Made by a program: the position numbers and the translations under genes
Part shown: piece by piece, positions 22,615-31,474 of the stretch
Layout of the letters: each line of letters starts with the position of its first letter
Position numbering within the stretch: the first letter of the stretch is position 1
The notes under the pieces: model-generated
Databases searched by the model: none
What the model was told of the DNA's origin: nothing
The model's input: only the letters and a program-made list of their open reading frames with translations
NCBI RefSeq assembly: GCF_026810505.1
Contig: NZ_CP101750.1
Location: 3,749,254 to 3,813,253 of the forward strand
Reading direction: 5' to 3'
Length of the DNA: 64,000 nt
From: Streptomyces sp. Je 1-369
Lineage (GTDB): Bacteria; Actinomycetota; Actinomycetes; Streptomycetales; Streptomycetaceae

Positions 22615-23091
22615 GTGAGCGCGAAGAAGGAACCGGGCGTTTGGGATGGCTTCAAGGCCTTCCTGATGCGCGGCAATGTCGTCGACCTGGCGGTCGCGGT
22701 GGTCATCGGAGCCGCCTTCACGAACATCGTGAACTCGGTGGTGAAGGGCGTCATCAACCCGCTCGTCGGCGCCTTCGGCACGAAGGACCTCGATCACTAC
22801 CACTCGTGCCTGAAGTCTCCGTGCGAGATGAACGAAGCGGGGGAGGTCGTCAAGGGCATCCCGATCATGTGGGGCACCGTGCTCAGCGCGGTGCTCAGCT
22901 TCGTGATCACCGCGGCCGTCGTGTACTTCCTGATGGTGCTCCCCATGGCCAAGTACCTGGCACGGGTGGCCGCCAAGAGGGCCGAGAGGGAGGGCACGAA
23001 GGAGGTTCTCGAGGTCTCCGAGCTGGAGGTGCTCAAGGAGATCCGCGACGAGCTGGTGGCACAGCGCGGCTCACGGCCGCGCGAGGAGTAG
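22615..23091 (+). CDS. mscL: large-conductance mechanosensitive channel MscL
   Basis: Homopentameric osmotic safety valve of the cell membrane, 158 aa. The conserved N-terminal helix GFKAFLMRGNVVDLAVAVVIGAAFTNIVNSVV contains the gate. The periplasmic loop (residues about 50-80) carries a Cys pair, and TM2 (AVLSFVITAAVVYFLMVLPM) is followed by the cytoplasmic helix EVLEVSELEVLKEIRDEL. GTG at 22615 with AAAGG 7 nt upstream, and another GTG 3 nt earlier. It is longer than the E. coli protein through loop and tail extensions, usual for actinomycetes. Confidence 0.93.
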   Translation: MSAKKEPGVWDGFKAFLMRGNVVDLAVAVVIGAAFTNIVNSVVKGVINPLVGAFGTKDLDHYHSCLKSPCEMNEAGEVVKGIPIMWGTVLSAVLSFVITAAVVYFLMVLPMAKYLARVAAKRAEREGTKEVLEVSELEVLKEIRDELVAQRGSRPREE

Positions 23092-23098
23092 CCCGGGC

Positions 23099-23314
23099 TC
23101 AGAGGTGGTGGGGCGGCTTCTCGTCGAGGAAGCGCGCGAGGTCGGCCGCGCTGTCGCCGCGGGTCTCGGCCCGCTCGCCCCACCCACGGTCCGTGTCGTC
23201 CGATGACTGCTGCGCCAGCGGGTCGTCGAAGACCAGCGCGTTCTTCGGCTTGGCTTTCGGCTCGGGCGTCGGCTCGTCCGGATCGCGCGGTTCGGGGGCG
23301 GGGGCGGTACTCAT
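23099..23314 (-). CDS. small acidic hypothetical protein
   Basis: 71-aa Pro/Asp/Glu-rich protein with no membrane segment. It contains KNALVFDDPLAQQSSDDTDRGWGERA and ends DSAADLARFLDEKPPHHL. The composition of the middle and end looks constrained and the frame fills the gap between mscL and pflA, so I take it as real. The family is not recognised by function. It is convergent with mscL (7 bp between stops). Confidence 0.6.
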   Translation of the reverse strand: MSTAPAPEPRDPDEPTPEPKAKPKNALVFDDPLAQQSSDDTDRGWGERAETRGDSAADLARFLDEKPPHHL

Positions 23315-23351
23315 GCCTCCAGGGTACGTCGGGCCGTCCGGCCCCCTGGAT

Positions 23352-24173
23352 TCATACGGCTTCGAGGCCCTGGGCCGCGAAGATCTCCTTGGCGGCCGTC
23401 ACCTGGTCCAGGGTGGGCGACGGAGTGCCGCGCAGCGTGAAGTCCTTGCCGAGCGCGTCCCACTTCGCCTCGCCCAGCTTGTGGAAGGGCAGCACGTCGA
23501 CGCGCGAGATGTTGCCGAGCGAGGCGGCGAAGCGGGCGACGCCCTCGATGTTCGCCGGGTCGTCGGTCAGACCGGGGACGAGGACGAAGCGCACCCAGGT
23601 CTCCTGGCCGAGGCCCGCGAGGCGGCGGGCGAAGTCGAGGGTGGGCTGCAGGGGGCGCCCGGTGACCGTGCGGTACGTGTCGGGGTCCCAGGACTTGATG
23701 TCGAGCAGGACCAGGTCGACGTCGCGGAGCAGGGCGTCGGTGGCGCGCGTGCCGAGGAAGCCGGATGTGTCGAGCGCGGTGTGCAGGCCCAGCTCGTGCT
23801 TGAGGCGGTGGAGCAGCTCGCCGGTGAAGACCGGCTGCAGGAGGGGTTCGCCGCCGCTGACGGTGGCTCCGCCTCCGGCCGCGGAGATGAACTTCGTGTA
23901 CTTGGCGGCCTCCGCGATCACGTCGTCCGCCGTGGTCCGCTTGCCGTCCCGCATCCGCCAGGTGTCGGGGTTGTGGCAGTACAGGCAGGTGAGGGGGCAG
24001 CCTGCGAGGAACGTGACGAAGCGCGACCCCGGCCCGTCGACGCCGGTCGACAGGTCCCAGGAGTGGATCGAGCCGGTGACGGGGCGGTGGGTGGCGGCCG
24101 CCGCGGGGGTGGCCGCGTCCTCGTCGGTGGTGCGGGGGCGTACGGGGATGTCGGTTCCGAGCAGGACAGCCAT
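23352..24173 (-). CDS. pflA: pyruvate formate-lyase activating enzyme
   Basis: Radical-SAM glycyl-radical activase of 273 aa. The [4Fe-4S]-binding CxxxCxxC is at Cys59, Cys63 and Cys66 (GCPLTCLYCHNPD). GGGATVSGGEPLLQPVFT follows as the SAM-binding GGE motif, and the length is typical. It abstracts hydrogen from the conserved Gly of PflB to switch the lyase on under low oxygen. It lies 132 bp downstream of pflB on the same strand with a GC-rich palindrome between. That could attenuate its expression relative to pflB. Confidence 0.95.
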   Translation of the reverse strand: MAVLLGTDIPVRPRTTDEDAATPAAAATHRPVTGSIHSWDLSTGVDGPGSRFVTFLAGCPLTCLYCHNPDTWRMRDGKRTTADDVIAEAAKYTKFISAAGGGATVSGGEPLLQPVFTGELLHRLKHELGLHTALDTSGFLGTRATDALLRDVDLVLLDIKSWDPDTYRTVTGRPLQPTLDFARRLAGLGQETWVRFVLVPGLTDDPANIEGVARFAASLGNISRVDVLPFHKLGEAKWDALGKDFTLRGTPSPTLDQVTAAKEIFAAQGLEAV

Positions 24174-24261
24174 GGCGTGACTCCTGGACTACTGGCAGGA
24201 AGCGGAGTGCGCGGCGCCCGGGGTCTGGGTGAGGGCCGGGCCCCGGGGCCGCGGTTCGGGG

Positions 24262-24283
24262 CCGGCTCCCCGCGGGGAGCCGG
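24262..24283. terminator. palindrome between pflB and pflA
   Basis: CCGGCTCCCC-GC-GGGGAGCCGG, a 10-bp perfect stem 22 nt after the pflB stop. It may terminate or attenuate transcription into pflA, or stabilise the pflB 3' end. Confidence 0.55.
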
Positions 24284-24305
24284 GGGCTCGGGGAGAGCCG
24301 GTGGC

Positions 24306-26576
24306 TCAGAGGGAGCCGTGGAAGGTGCGGTTGATGACGTCGAGCTGCTGGTCGCGGGTGAGCCGGATGAAGTTGACCGCGTATCCGGAGACCCGGATGG
24401 TCAGCTGCGGGTAGTTCTCCGGGTGCTCCATGGCGTCCTCCAGGGTCGCCTTGTTCAGCACGTTGACGTTCATGTGGAAGCCGTCGCTGGCCATGAAGCC
24501 GTCCACGACTCCGGCGAGGTTCGCGACGCGCTCCTCGGGGGTGCGGCCGAGCGCGTCCGGAGTGATGGTGTTGGTCAGCGAGATGCCGTCCTCGGCGTCG
24601 TCGTAGGGCAGCTTGGCGACCGACATGGCCGAGGCGATGTAGCCGTGCTCGTCGCGGCCGTTCATCGGGTTGGCGCCCGGTGCGAACGGCATGCCCGCGC
24701 GGCGGCCGTCGGGGGTGTTGCCGGTCTTCTTGCCGTAGACGACGTTCGAGGTGATGGTCAGCACCGACTGGGTGTGCACCGCGTCGCGGTAGGTGGGGTG
24801 CTTGCGGACCTTCTGCATGAAGTCGTGCACGATGCGCCGTGCGATGTCGTCGGCGCGGTCGTCGTTGTTACCGTAAGCCGGGTAGTCGCCCTCGATCTCG
24901 TAGTCGACGGCGAGACCCGTCTCGTCGCGGACCACCTTGACCTTGGCGTGCTTGATCGCCGAGAGCGAGTCCGCGGCGACCGAGAGGCCCGCGATGCCGC
25001 ACGCCATGGTGCGCAGGATCTCCTGGTCGTGCAGCGCCATCTCGATGCGTTCGTAGGCGTACTTGTCGTGCATGTAGTGGATGACGTTGAGCGCGTGGAC
25101 GTACGTCTTGGCCAGCCAGTCGAGCATGGCGTCGTACTGCTTCACGACGGTCGTGTAGTCCAGGTACTCGCCCTCGATGGGCGTGAAGCCCTGCACGACG
25201 GTCTTGCCGGACTTCTCGTCGCGGCCGCCGTTGATCGCGTAGAGGAGCGCCTTGGCGACGTTCACGCGGGCGCCGAAGAACTGCATCTGCTTGCCGACGG
25301 CCATCGCGGAGACGCAGCAGGCGATCGCGGTGTCGTCGCCGTACTTGGGGCGCATCAGCTCGTCGGACTCGAACTGGATGGCCGAGGTGTCGATGGCGAC
25401 CTGGGAGGCGAACTCCTTGAAGCCCTGGGGCAGCCGCTGCGACCAGAAGACCGTGAGGTTCGGCTCGGGGGCGGGGCCGAGGTTGTAGAGGGTCTGAAGG
25501 GCGCGGAAGGTGGTGCGCGAGACGAGCGGGCGGCCGTCCTCGCCGATGCCGGCCATGGACCAGGTGACCCAGGTGGGGTCGCCGGAGTAGAGCTCGTTGT
25601 ACTCGGGGGTGCGCAGGAAGCGGACGATGCGGAGCTTGATGACGAAGTCGTCGATGAACTCCTGCGCCTCGGCCTCGGTGATGCGGCCCGCGTCGATGTC
25701 GCGCTGCAGGTAGATGTCGAGGAAGTTGTCGATGCGGCCGATCGACATGGCCGCGCCGTTCTGCTCCTTCACCGCGGCGAGGTAGGCGAAGTACAGCCAC
25801 TGGACGGCCTCGCGGCCGGTGCGGGCGGGCTTCGCGATGTCGTAGCCGTACGACATCGCCATGGCCTTGAGTTCCTTGAGCGCCTTGATCTGCTCGGAGA
25901 CCTCCTCGCGGCCCCGGATGACGTCCTCGGTCGCCCACTCCTCGCCGAGTGCGGCCTTGTCGGCCTCCTTCGCGGCGATCAGGTGGTCGACTCCGTAGAG
26001 GGCGACGCGGCGGTAGTCGCCGATGATGCGGCCGCGGCCGTAGGCGTCGGGCAGGCCCGTGATGATGCCGGACGAGCGGCAGGCGCGGATCTCGGGCGTG
26101 TAGGCGTCGAAGACCCCTTCGTTGTGGGTCTTGCGCAGGTGCGTGTAGATATCCCGGACCTCGGGGTCGGCCTCGTAGCCGTAGGCGTTGAGGGCGCCTT
26201 CGACCATGCGCCAGCCTCCGTTGGGCATGATCGCGCGGCGCAGCGGGGCGTCGGTCTGCAGGCCGACGATGAGGTCCTTGTGGTCTGCGGCGGTGCCGTC
26301 GACGTAACCGGGTCCGAAGGCGTCGATGCGGGAGGGGGTCTTCACGTCGACGTCGTAAATGCCGCGCTCGATCTCCGTGGGGAACATCGAGAGGAGCTTC
26401 TGCCAGACCTCGGTGGTGCGTTCGGTCGGGCCGGCCAGGAAGGATCCGTCGCCTTCGTACGGGGTGTAGTTCTGCTGCACGAAGTCGCGGACATCGATGG
26501 CGTCCCGCCACAGGCCGCCCTTGAAGCCGTCCCAGGCCCCGCCGTTCACAGTCGCTTCCGCAGGAGTGGCAGTCAT
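24306..26576 (-). CDS. pflB: formate C-acetyltransferase (pyruvate formate-lyase)
   Basis: Oxygen-sensitive glycyl-radical enzyme converting pyruvate and CoA to acetyl-CoA and formate. 756 aa, close to the family norm. The catalytic Cys pair is in [10 protein letters not shown] and the radical-bearing Gly731 in [10 protein letters not shown] near the C-terminus. Both are intact, and its activase gene follows. PFL is unusual for a streptomycete, normally regarded as obligately aerobic. ATG at 26576 chosen by the homologue-like start and an upstream GGAAGG. The 250-bp promoter region holds a Rex-type operator and DevR-like boxes. Confidence 0.96.
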   Translation of the reverse strand: MTATPAEATVNGGAWDGFKGGLWRDAIDVRDFVQQNYTPYEGDGSFLAGPTERTTEVWQKLLSMFPTEIERGIYDVDVKTPSRIDAFGPGYVDGTAADHKDLIVGLQTDAPLRRAIMPNGGWRMVEGALNAYGYEADPEVRDIYTHLRKTHNEGVFDAYTPEIRACRSSGIITGLPDAYGRGRIIGDYRRVALYGVDHLIAAKEADKAALGEEWATEDVIRGREEVSEQIKALKELKAMAMSYGYDIAKPARTGREAVQWLYFAYLAAVKEQNGAAMSIGRIDNFLDIYLQRDIDAGRITEAEAQEFIDDFVIKLRIVRFLRTPEYNELYSGDPTWVTWSMAGIGEDGRPLVSRTTFRALQTLYNLGPAPEPNLTVFWSQRLPQGFKEFASQVAIDTSAIQFESDELMRPKYGDDTAIACCVSAMAVGKQMQFFGARVNVAKALLYAINGGRDEKSGKTVVQGFTPIEGEYLDYTTVVKQYDAMLDWLAKTYVHALNVIHYMHDKYAYERIEMALHDQEILRTMACGIAGLSVAADSLSAIKHAKVKVVRDETGLAVDYEIEGDYPAYGNNDDRADDIARRIVHDFMQKVRKHPTYRDAVHTQSVLTITSNVVYGKKTGNTPDGRRAGMPFAPGANPMNGRDEHGYIASAMSVAKLPYDDAEDGISLTNTITPDALGRTPEERVANLAGVVDGFMASDGFHMNVNVLNKATLEDAMEHPENYPQLTIRVSGYAVNFIRLTRDQQLDVINRTFHGSL

Positions 26577-26664
26577 GACGCGCACCTTCCGTATCGCTTC
26601 TTCGGTACACCTCCATTCCACTCCTGTGTGATCGAGCAAAGGGTCGGCAATGGTCCTCGATCGC

Positions 26665-26677
26665 GGACCGATGGTCC
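26665..26677. promoter_or_regulatory. GGACC-N3-GGTCC dyad upstream of pflB
   Basis: Perfect 5-bp arms, about 90 nt before the pflB ATG. It resembles half of a DevR/DosR-type box, but spacing differs from the consensus. Possible second regulator site. Confidence 0.3.
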
Positions 26678-26730
26678 CCGTTTCCTCCGCGCGGAGACCC
26701 AAGCACCTCCCCTGACCTGGGGTTTCTTGT

Positions 26731-26744
26731 GGGACTTTGGACCT
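26731..26744. promoter_or_regulatory. DevR/OsdR-like box upstream of pflB
   Basis: GGGACTTTGGACCT on the plus strand. Compared with the dormancy-regulator pattern GGGAC-N4-GNCCC it matches 9 of 10 defined bases. It lies 9 nt from the Rex-type operator. The consensus is recalled from memory. Confidence 0.45.
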
Positions 26745-26752
26745 AAGTTCGC

Positions 26753-26770
26753 TTGTGAATTCATTCACAA
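26753..26770. promoter_or_regulatory. Rex-type operator, perfect 18-bp dyad
   Basis: TTGTGAA-TTCA-TTCACAA, an exact match to the Rex operator pattern TTGTGAA-N4-TTCACAA, with the dyad extending one more base each side (26752-26771). It also contains TGTGA-N6-TCACA, the CRP pattern. Position is about 180 nt upstream of the pflB ATG and beyond the narK terminator, so it most likely serves pflB. Confidence 0.75.
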
Positions 26771-26776
26771 GAAATT

Positions 26777-26807
26777 CCCGGCCGCTCCGTGGTACGGAAC
26801 GGCCGGG
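26777..26807 (-). terminator. hairpin terminator after narK
   Basis: CCCGGCCG, one mismatch, TCCG, 5-nt loop, then the complementary arm: a 13-position stem 22 nt past the narK stop on the minus strand. Confidence 0.65.
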
Positions 26808-26828
26808 GAGGAGGGACGGCGCGAGGCG

Positions 26829-28262
26829 TCAGCTCGGCGACTCCGCGCCCTTGCGGGCGTAGAACCACCAGGCGACCGCGATGCAGCTGACGTAGAAGGC
26901 CACGAAGCCCCACATCGCGCTGGTGACCGCGAAGTTGGCGAACATCGCCGGGATGAAGAAGAACCCGTACGCGGCGATGGCGGAGGTGAAGCCGGTGACG
27001 GCGCCCGCCTCCATCTCCGACTGCTTCAGCGCCTTCGCGTACTCTGGCGTGCCCTCGGAGAGGCCCTTCAGGTGCTGGTTGCGGAAGATCACCGGGATCT
27101 GGCGGAACGTGGAGCCGTTGCCGATGCCCGAGAAGAAGAACGCGAGCAGGAAGCAGACGAAGAAGCCCCAGAAGTTCCCGTCGTCGCCTCCGGAGGGGAG
27201 GAAGTTGATGACGCCGATGATCGAAAGCGCCATGCCGACGAACGAGATGATGGTGACCCGCGCGCCGCCGATCTTGTCGGCGATCCAGCCGCCGGCCCAG
27301 CGGGCGAGCGCGCCCACGGCCGGGCCCATCCAGGCGTAGGTGGCCGCGGAGTAGGCCGCGTCGATCGGGGTGAACGTGGTCTTGATGAGCATCGGCAGGG
27401 CCGCGGCGAAGCCGATGAAGGAGCCGAACGTACCGACGTAGAGCCAGGTCATCAGCCAGTTGTGCTTGCGCTTGAAGATGACCTTCTGCTGGCTGAAGGG
27501 GGTCGACGCGACCTTGAGGTCGTTCTGCCCGAACCAGGCGACGGCGGCCAGGATCACCAGGACGGGCACCCACAGGAACGCGGCGTTCTGCAGCCAGACC
27601 GGTGTGCCGTCGGCCTTGTGCTGGGCCGAGCCGACCGCGACGACCGAGCTGGTGATGACGATCGGGGTGAGCAGCTGGACGACGGAGACACCGAGGTTGC
27701 CGAGGCCGCCGTTGATGCCGGTCGCGTTGCCCTTGTCCTTCTTGGGGAAGAAGAAGCCGATGTTGGCGAGCGACGAGGCGAAGTTGGCGCCGCCGATGCC
27801 GCAGAGCGCCGCGATGGCGATCATCACGCCGTACGAGGTGTCGGGGTTCTGGACCGCGATGCCGAGCCAGATCAGCGGGACGACCAGGACGACGGTGGAG
27901 AGCGCGGTGAAGCGGCGCTGGCCGATCATCGGGCCGAGGAACGTGTAGAAGATCCGGGCCGTGCCGCCCGTCAGGCCCGGCACCGCCGTCAGCCAGAACA
28001 GCTGGGACGTGGAGAACCCGAAGCCGACGTCCTTCAGGTTGGTCGCCGTCACCGACCACACCTGCCAGACCACGAACGCCACCAGCAGGGCGGGGACCGC
28101 GATCCACAGGTTGCGGGCGGCGACCTTCCTGCCGGTGGACTTCCAGAAGAGGTCGTTCTCCGGCTCCCAGTCGGTGATGGTCTTGCCGGGCCGGTACTGC
28201 CCGGGGTCGTACGACGTGGCCGTGGGCACGGTTGGCGCTGCTTGAGCGGCAGGCGATCTCAT
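26829..28262 (-). CDS. narK: nitrate/nitrite transporter NarK
   Basis: MFS nitrate/nitrite porter of 477 aa with about 12 helices. The NarK signatures are present: FTALSTVVLVVPLIWLG, the glycine-rich NANFASSLANIGFFFPKKDKGNATGINGGLGNLGVS nitrate-signature helix, and a second Gly-rich GIGNGSTFRQIPVIF. The N-terminal 50 residues are cytoplasmic. It would import nitrate or export/import nitrite across the membrane. It sits downstream of nirB on the same strand with 135 bp between, and upstream of pflB. Confidence 0.93.
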   Translation of the reverse strand: MRSPAAQAAPTVPTATSYDPGQYRPGKTITDWEPENDLFWKSTGRKVAARNLWIAVPALLVAFVVWQVWSVTATNLKDVGFGFSTSQLFWLTAVPGLTGGTARIFYTFLGPMIGQRRFTALSTVVLVVPLIWLGIAVQNPDTSYGVMIAIAALCGIGGANFASSLANIGFFFPKKDKGNATGINGGLGNLGVSVVQLLTPIVITSSVVAVGSAQHKADGTPVWLQNAAFLWVPVLVILAAVAWFGQNDLKVASTPFSQQKVIFKRKHNWLMTWLYVGTFGSFIGFAAALPMLIKTTFTPIDAAYSAATYAWMGPAVGALARWAGGWIADKIGGARVTIISFVGMALSIIGVINFLPSGGDDGNFWGFFVCFLLAFFFSGIGNGSTFRQIPVIFRNQHLKGLSEGTPEYAKALKQSEMEAGAVTGFTSAIAAYGFFFIPAMFANFAVTSAMWGFVAFYVSCIAVAWWFYARKGAESPS

Positions 28263-28397
28263 GTTGGTTTCCAGTTCGCTCAGGGTCCCGACCTTGCTTC
28301 GGGGCCTGACATGTCCACCTTCTGGCGCGGGGGCGGTCGGGAGCAGAGGCGGAGGACACCTCCCGACCGGGCCGAAGTCCGGGGATCCGGGGGGACT

Positions 28398-31148
28398 TCA
28401 GACCTCGTGGACCGGCAGTCGGACCGACGGGTCGTCCAGGCACTCCCCGGTCAGCAGGTCGAACTCCTGCTTGTACATCGGCGAGGCCACGACGGTGCGG
28501 CCGTCGCGGGTGCCGAGGATGCCGTGGGCGATCACGTCGGCGCCGGAGAACGGGTCGCGGTTGCCTACGGCGTATACCCGTCCTTCACCGTCCTTGAAGA
28601 GGGCGGCCTCGGTGCCGTCGGGCAGGACCGCCGCCCGGCCGCGGCCCGGCTCGAGGAACTCGGGCGACGGCTGCGCGAGGTGCTGCTCGAAGCGGGCAAG
28701 GGCCTGCGGGTCCGCGAGGACCGCCTGCCACTCGTCGCGGTAGGCCGCCGCGTGGCGGTCCATCTGGGCTTCCAGTTCGCCGCAGATGCCGAGCGAGTCG
28801 TCGATCAGGACGGCCTTCAGGTGGCCGAGGCCGCCGATGCGCTCGAACCACGGAGCGGTGCGCTCCAGTCGCTCGCCGGTGCGCAGGTAGTACATGAGGA
28901 AGCGGTCGACGAGGCGGACGAGTTCGGTGGCGAGGAGGTCGGCGGCGAGGAGGTCGGCGTGGCGCGGCCGGGCGCCGCCGTTGCCGCCGACGTAGAGGTT
29001 CCAGCCGTGGGCCGTGGCAATGACGCCGATGTCCTTGCCGCGGGCCTCGGCGCACTCGCGCAGGCATCCGGAGACGCCGCCCTTGATCTTGTGGGGGGTG
29101 CGCAGGCCGCGGTAGCGCAGCTCCAGGTCGATGGCGAGCTGGACGGAGTCGCCCTGCCCGAACCGGCAGAACTTGGCGCCCACGCAGGACTTCACCGTAC
29201 GCAGGGACTTGCCGTAGGCGTGGCCGGACTCCAGGTCGACGGCGACCAGGCGGCGCCAGATCGCGGGGAGCTGGTCCGCGCGGGCGCCGAAGAGGTCGAT
29301 GCGCTGGCCACCCGTGATCTTCGTGTAGAGGTCGTAGTCGCGGGCGACCTCGCCGATCGCGATGAGCTGGGTGGGGGTGATCTCGCCGCCGGGGACGCGC
29401 GGGACGACGGAGTAGGTGCCGTCCTTCTGGAGGTTGGCGAGGAAGACGTCGTTGGAGTCCTGGAGTGCGGCCTGCTCACCGTCCAGGACGTGGCCGAGGC
29501 CCAGTTCGGGGGCGAGGGTGCCGAGGACGTTCCCGACGACGGGCTTGCAGACGGCGCAGCCCTCGCCGCCCAGGCCGTGCTCGCGCATCAGCTCGCCGAA
29601 CGAACGGATGTGTTCGGTGCGGACCGTTTCGTAGATCTCGGCGCGGGTCAGCGCGAAGTGTTCGCACAGTCCCTTCGACCGCTCGATCCCGGCGGCGGCG
29701 AGCTCCGCGTCGAGCACGGACTGCAGGGTGGAGAGACAGCCGCCGCAGCCCGTGCCGGCCTTGGTGCAGCGTTTGATGCCACCGATGTCGGTGAGGGAGT
29801 TCTCGACGACGGCGGCGCGGACGACGCCCTTGGTGACGTTGTGGCAGCTGCAGACGACGGCGTCGTCGGGCAGGGCGTCGGCGCCCGGGAGTTCGACGTC
29901 CGGGGCGGGCAGGACGTACGCCTCGGGGGGTACGGGCAGGGGGCGGCCCGCGTGCGGGACCAGGGTGCCGTAGGCCGCGGCGTCGCCGACGAGGATGCCG
30001 CCGAGCAGCTGTCCCTCCGGTCCGAGCAGCAGCTTCTTGTAGACGCCCTCGCGGGTGTCGGAGAAGACGACGGAGACGGCGCCGCCCTCCGCGCCCTCGG
30101 GGGCGAACGGGTCGCCGAAGGAGGCGACGTCGGCGCCCAGCAGTTTCAGCTTGGTGGAGGTGTCGGCGCCGGTGAAGACGGTGGCGCCGTCCCCGGCGAG
30201 GGCGTCGGCGGCCGCCTCGGCCATCTGGTAACCGGGGGCGACCAGGCCGTAGACGCGGCCGTCGGCGCCCTGGGCGCACTCGCCGATCGCGTAGACGCAG
30301 GGGTCGGTGGTGCGGCAGTGCTCGTCGACGACGATGCCGCCCCGGTCCCCCACGACAAGCCCCGCAGCACGGGCGAGGTGGTCCCGGGGACGTACGCCGG
30401 CGGAGAAGACGACGACGTCGGCGTCGAGGGAGCGGCCGTCGCTCAGGCACAGTGCGCGCACGGCTCCCTCGTCGTCCGTGTCGACCCGGCTCGCCCCGAC
30501 GCCGGTGTGCACGGACACGCCCATCGACTCGATGGTGGCCCGCAGGGCGGCGGCGCCTCCGTCGTCGACCTGGAGCGGCATGAGCCGGGGCGCGAACTCG
30601 ACGACGTGGGTGCGCAGTCCGAGGGTGCGCAGGGCACCGGCGGCTTCCAGGCCGAGGAGTCCGCCGCCGATGACGACGCCGGTGGTCCTGCTCTCTTCGG
30701 AGGCGTACGCGGAGAGGGTCTCGACGTCGTACAGGGTGCGGTAGGTGAAGCAGCCGGTCGCGTCGGCGCCCTGGATGGGCGGCACGAAGGGGTAGGAGCC
30801 GGTGGCGATGACCAGGACGTCGTAGGGGACGGTGGTTCCGGAGGTCGTGGTGACCGTGCGGGCCGCGGTGTCGATGTGCTCGGCGGGGTCGCCGAGCCGC
30901 AGGTCGATGCCGTGGCGGGCGGGGAACTCGGTGGCGCACAGAGCGAGTTCCGCGTCGGTGGCGCCGGTGAACGCGGAGGAGAGGTGGACCCGGTCGTAGG
31001 CGGGCCTGTCCTCCTCGGCGAGCACGGTCACCTGCCAGCCGGGGCCGTCCGGGGCCGCTGGGTCGGCGAGGGCGCCACGCTCCGCGAGTGTCTCCAGGAA
31101 ACGGTGTCCCACCATTCCGTGGCCGATGAGCACCAGGTTCTGGGTCAT
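28398..31148 (-). CDS. nirB: NAD(P)H nitrite reductase, NirB fused to a NirD-like domain
   Basis: Cytoplasmic assimilatory/detoxifying nitrite reductase, 916 aa, reducing nitrite to ammonium. Order: FAD/NAD(P)H domain (starts LVLIGHGMVGHRFLETL), BFD-type [2Fe-2S] region VVCSCHNVTKGVVRAAV with TGCGGCLSTLQ, a second CKPVVGN segment, and the siroheme/[4Fe-4S] domain with Cys pairs in VKSCVGAKFCRFG and SGCLRECAEARG. The final 85 residues (from LEPGRGRAAVLPDG to the end) are NirD-like. NirD is normally a separate subunit of about 110 aa, and its usual N-terminal W-x-x-VC segment is missing here. No other nirD is in the window. ATG at 31148. Confidence 0.88.
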   Translation of the reverse strand: MTQNLVLIGHGMVGHRFLETLAERGALADPAAPDGPGWQVTVLAEEDRPAYDRVHLSSAFTGATDAELALCATEFPARHGIDLRLGDPAEHIDTAARTVTTTSGTTVPYDVLVIATGSYPFVPPIQGADATGCFTYRTLYDVETLSAYASEESRTTGVVIGGGLLGLEAAGALRTLGLRTHVVEFAPRLMPLQVDDGGAAALRATIESMGVSVHTGVGASRVDTDDEGAVRALCLSDGRSLDADVVVFSAGVRPRDHLARAAGLVVGDRGGIVVDEHCRTTDPCVYAIGECAQGADGRVYGLVAPGYQMAEAAADALAGDGATVFTGADTSTKLKLLGADVASFGDPFAPEGAEGGAVSVVFSDTREGVYKKLLLGPEGQLLGGILVGDAAAYGTLVPHAGRPLPVPPEAYVLPAPDVELPGADALPDDAVVCSCHNVTKGVVRAAVVENSLTDIGGIKRCTKAGTGCGGCLSTLQSVLDAELAAAGIERSKGLCEHFALTRAEIYETVRTEHIRSFGELMREHGLGGEGCAVCKPVVGNVLGTLAPELGLGHVLDGEQAALQDSNDVFLANLQKDGTYSVVPRVPGGEITPTQLIAIGEVARDYDLYTKITGGQRIDLFGARADQLPAIWRRLVAVDLESGHAYGKSLRTVKSCVGAKFCRFGQGDSVQLAIDLELRYRGLRTPHKIKGGVSGCLRECAEARGKDIGVIATAHGWNLYVGGNGGARPRHADLLAADLLATELVRLVDRFLMYYLRTGERLERTAPWFERIGGLGHLKAVLIDDSLGICGELEAQMDRHAAAYRDEWQAVLADPQALARFEQHLAQPSPEFLEPGRGRAAVLPDGTEAALFKDGEGRVYAVGNRDPFSGADVIAHGILGTRDGRTVVASPMYKQEFDLLTGECLDDPSVRLPVHEV

Positions 31149-31474
31149 GGGAGTCACACTCCGTCGCACAGGGGGAATCCCCTGCCGGGCGGGCCCGGGA
31201 AGGGGATCTTCCCTCTGACGGTAGGCCGGGGGCGGCACGGCGCCGTACCGCTAAGGTCCCGTCCGCTTGGGCCCAACGGCCCCTGTGTAAAGGCCTTTTG
31301 GCGGTGTCGGTCCGTCGGGCTCGGGCATAGCGTCGTGGGTGACGGGCTGCCTCCCGACCACCACCGCGGCCCGCCGCGATGCGGTTTCCGGGGCGGGTGT
31401 GCGGCGACACCACTGTCCCGCCCCGGGCCTGCTCGCCGTGGTCCTGCGTTCTCCGGCTCCGGGTGGGGTGGACA
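31149..31474. other. divergent nirB / chelatase control region
   Basis: 326 bp without a convincing gene. It contains the DevR-like dyad at 31269-31282 and a GC-rich leader before each gene. No known riboswitch or ANTAR hairpin pair was recognised. Confidence 0.4.
31269..31282. promoter_or_regulatory. GGGCC-N4-GGCCC dyad upstream of nirB
   Basis: GGGCC-CAAC-GGCCC with perfect 5-bp arms. It fits the GGGAC-N4-GNCCC dormancy-regulator pattern with one substitution and lies 121 nt upstream of the nirB ATG. It may also be seen by the divergent chelatase gene. Confidence 0.4.

Noticed and set aside
26753..26770. Site assigned only to a CRP-type regulator
   Set aside because: The TGTGA-N6-TCACA core is present, but the full TTGTGAA-N4-TTCACAA match and the fermentative target make Rex the better first hypothesis. 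CRP is kept as the alternative.
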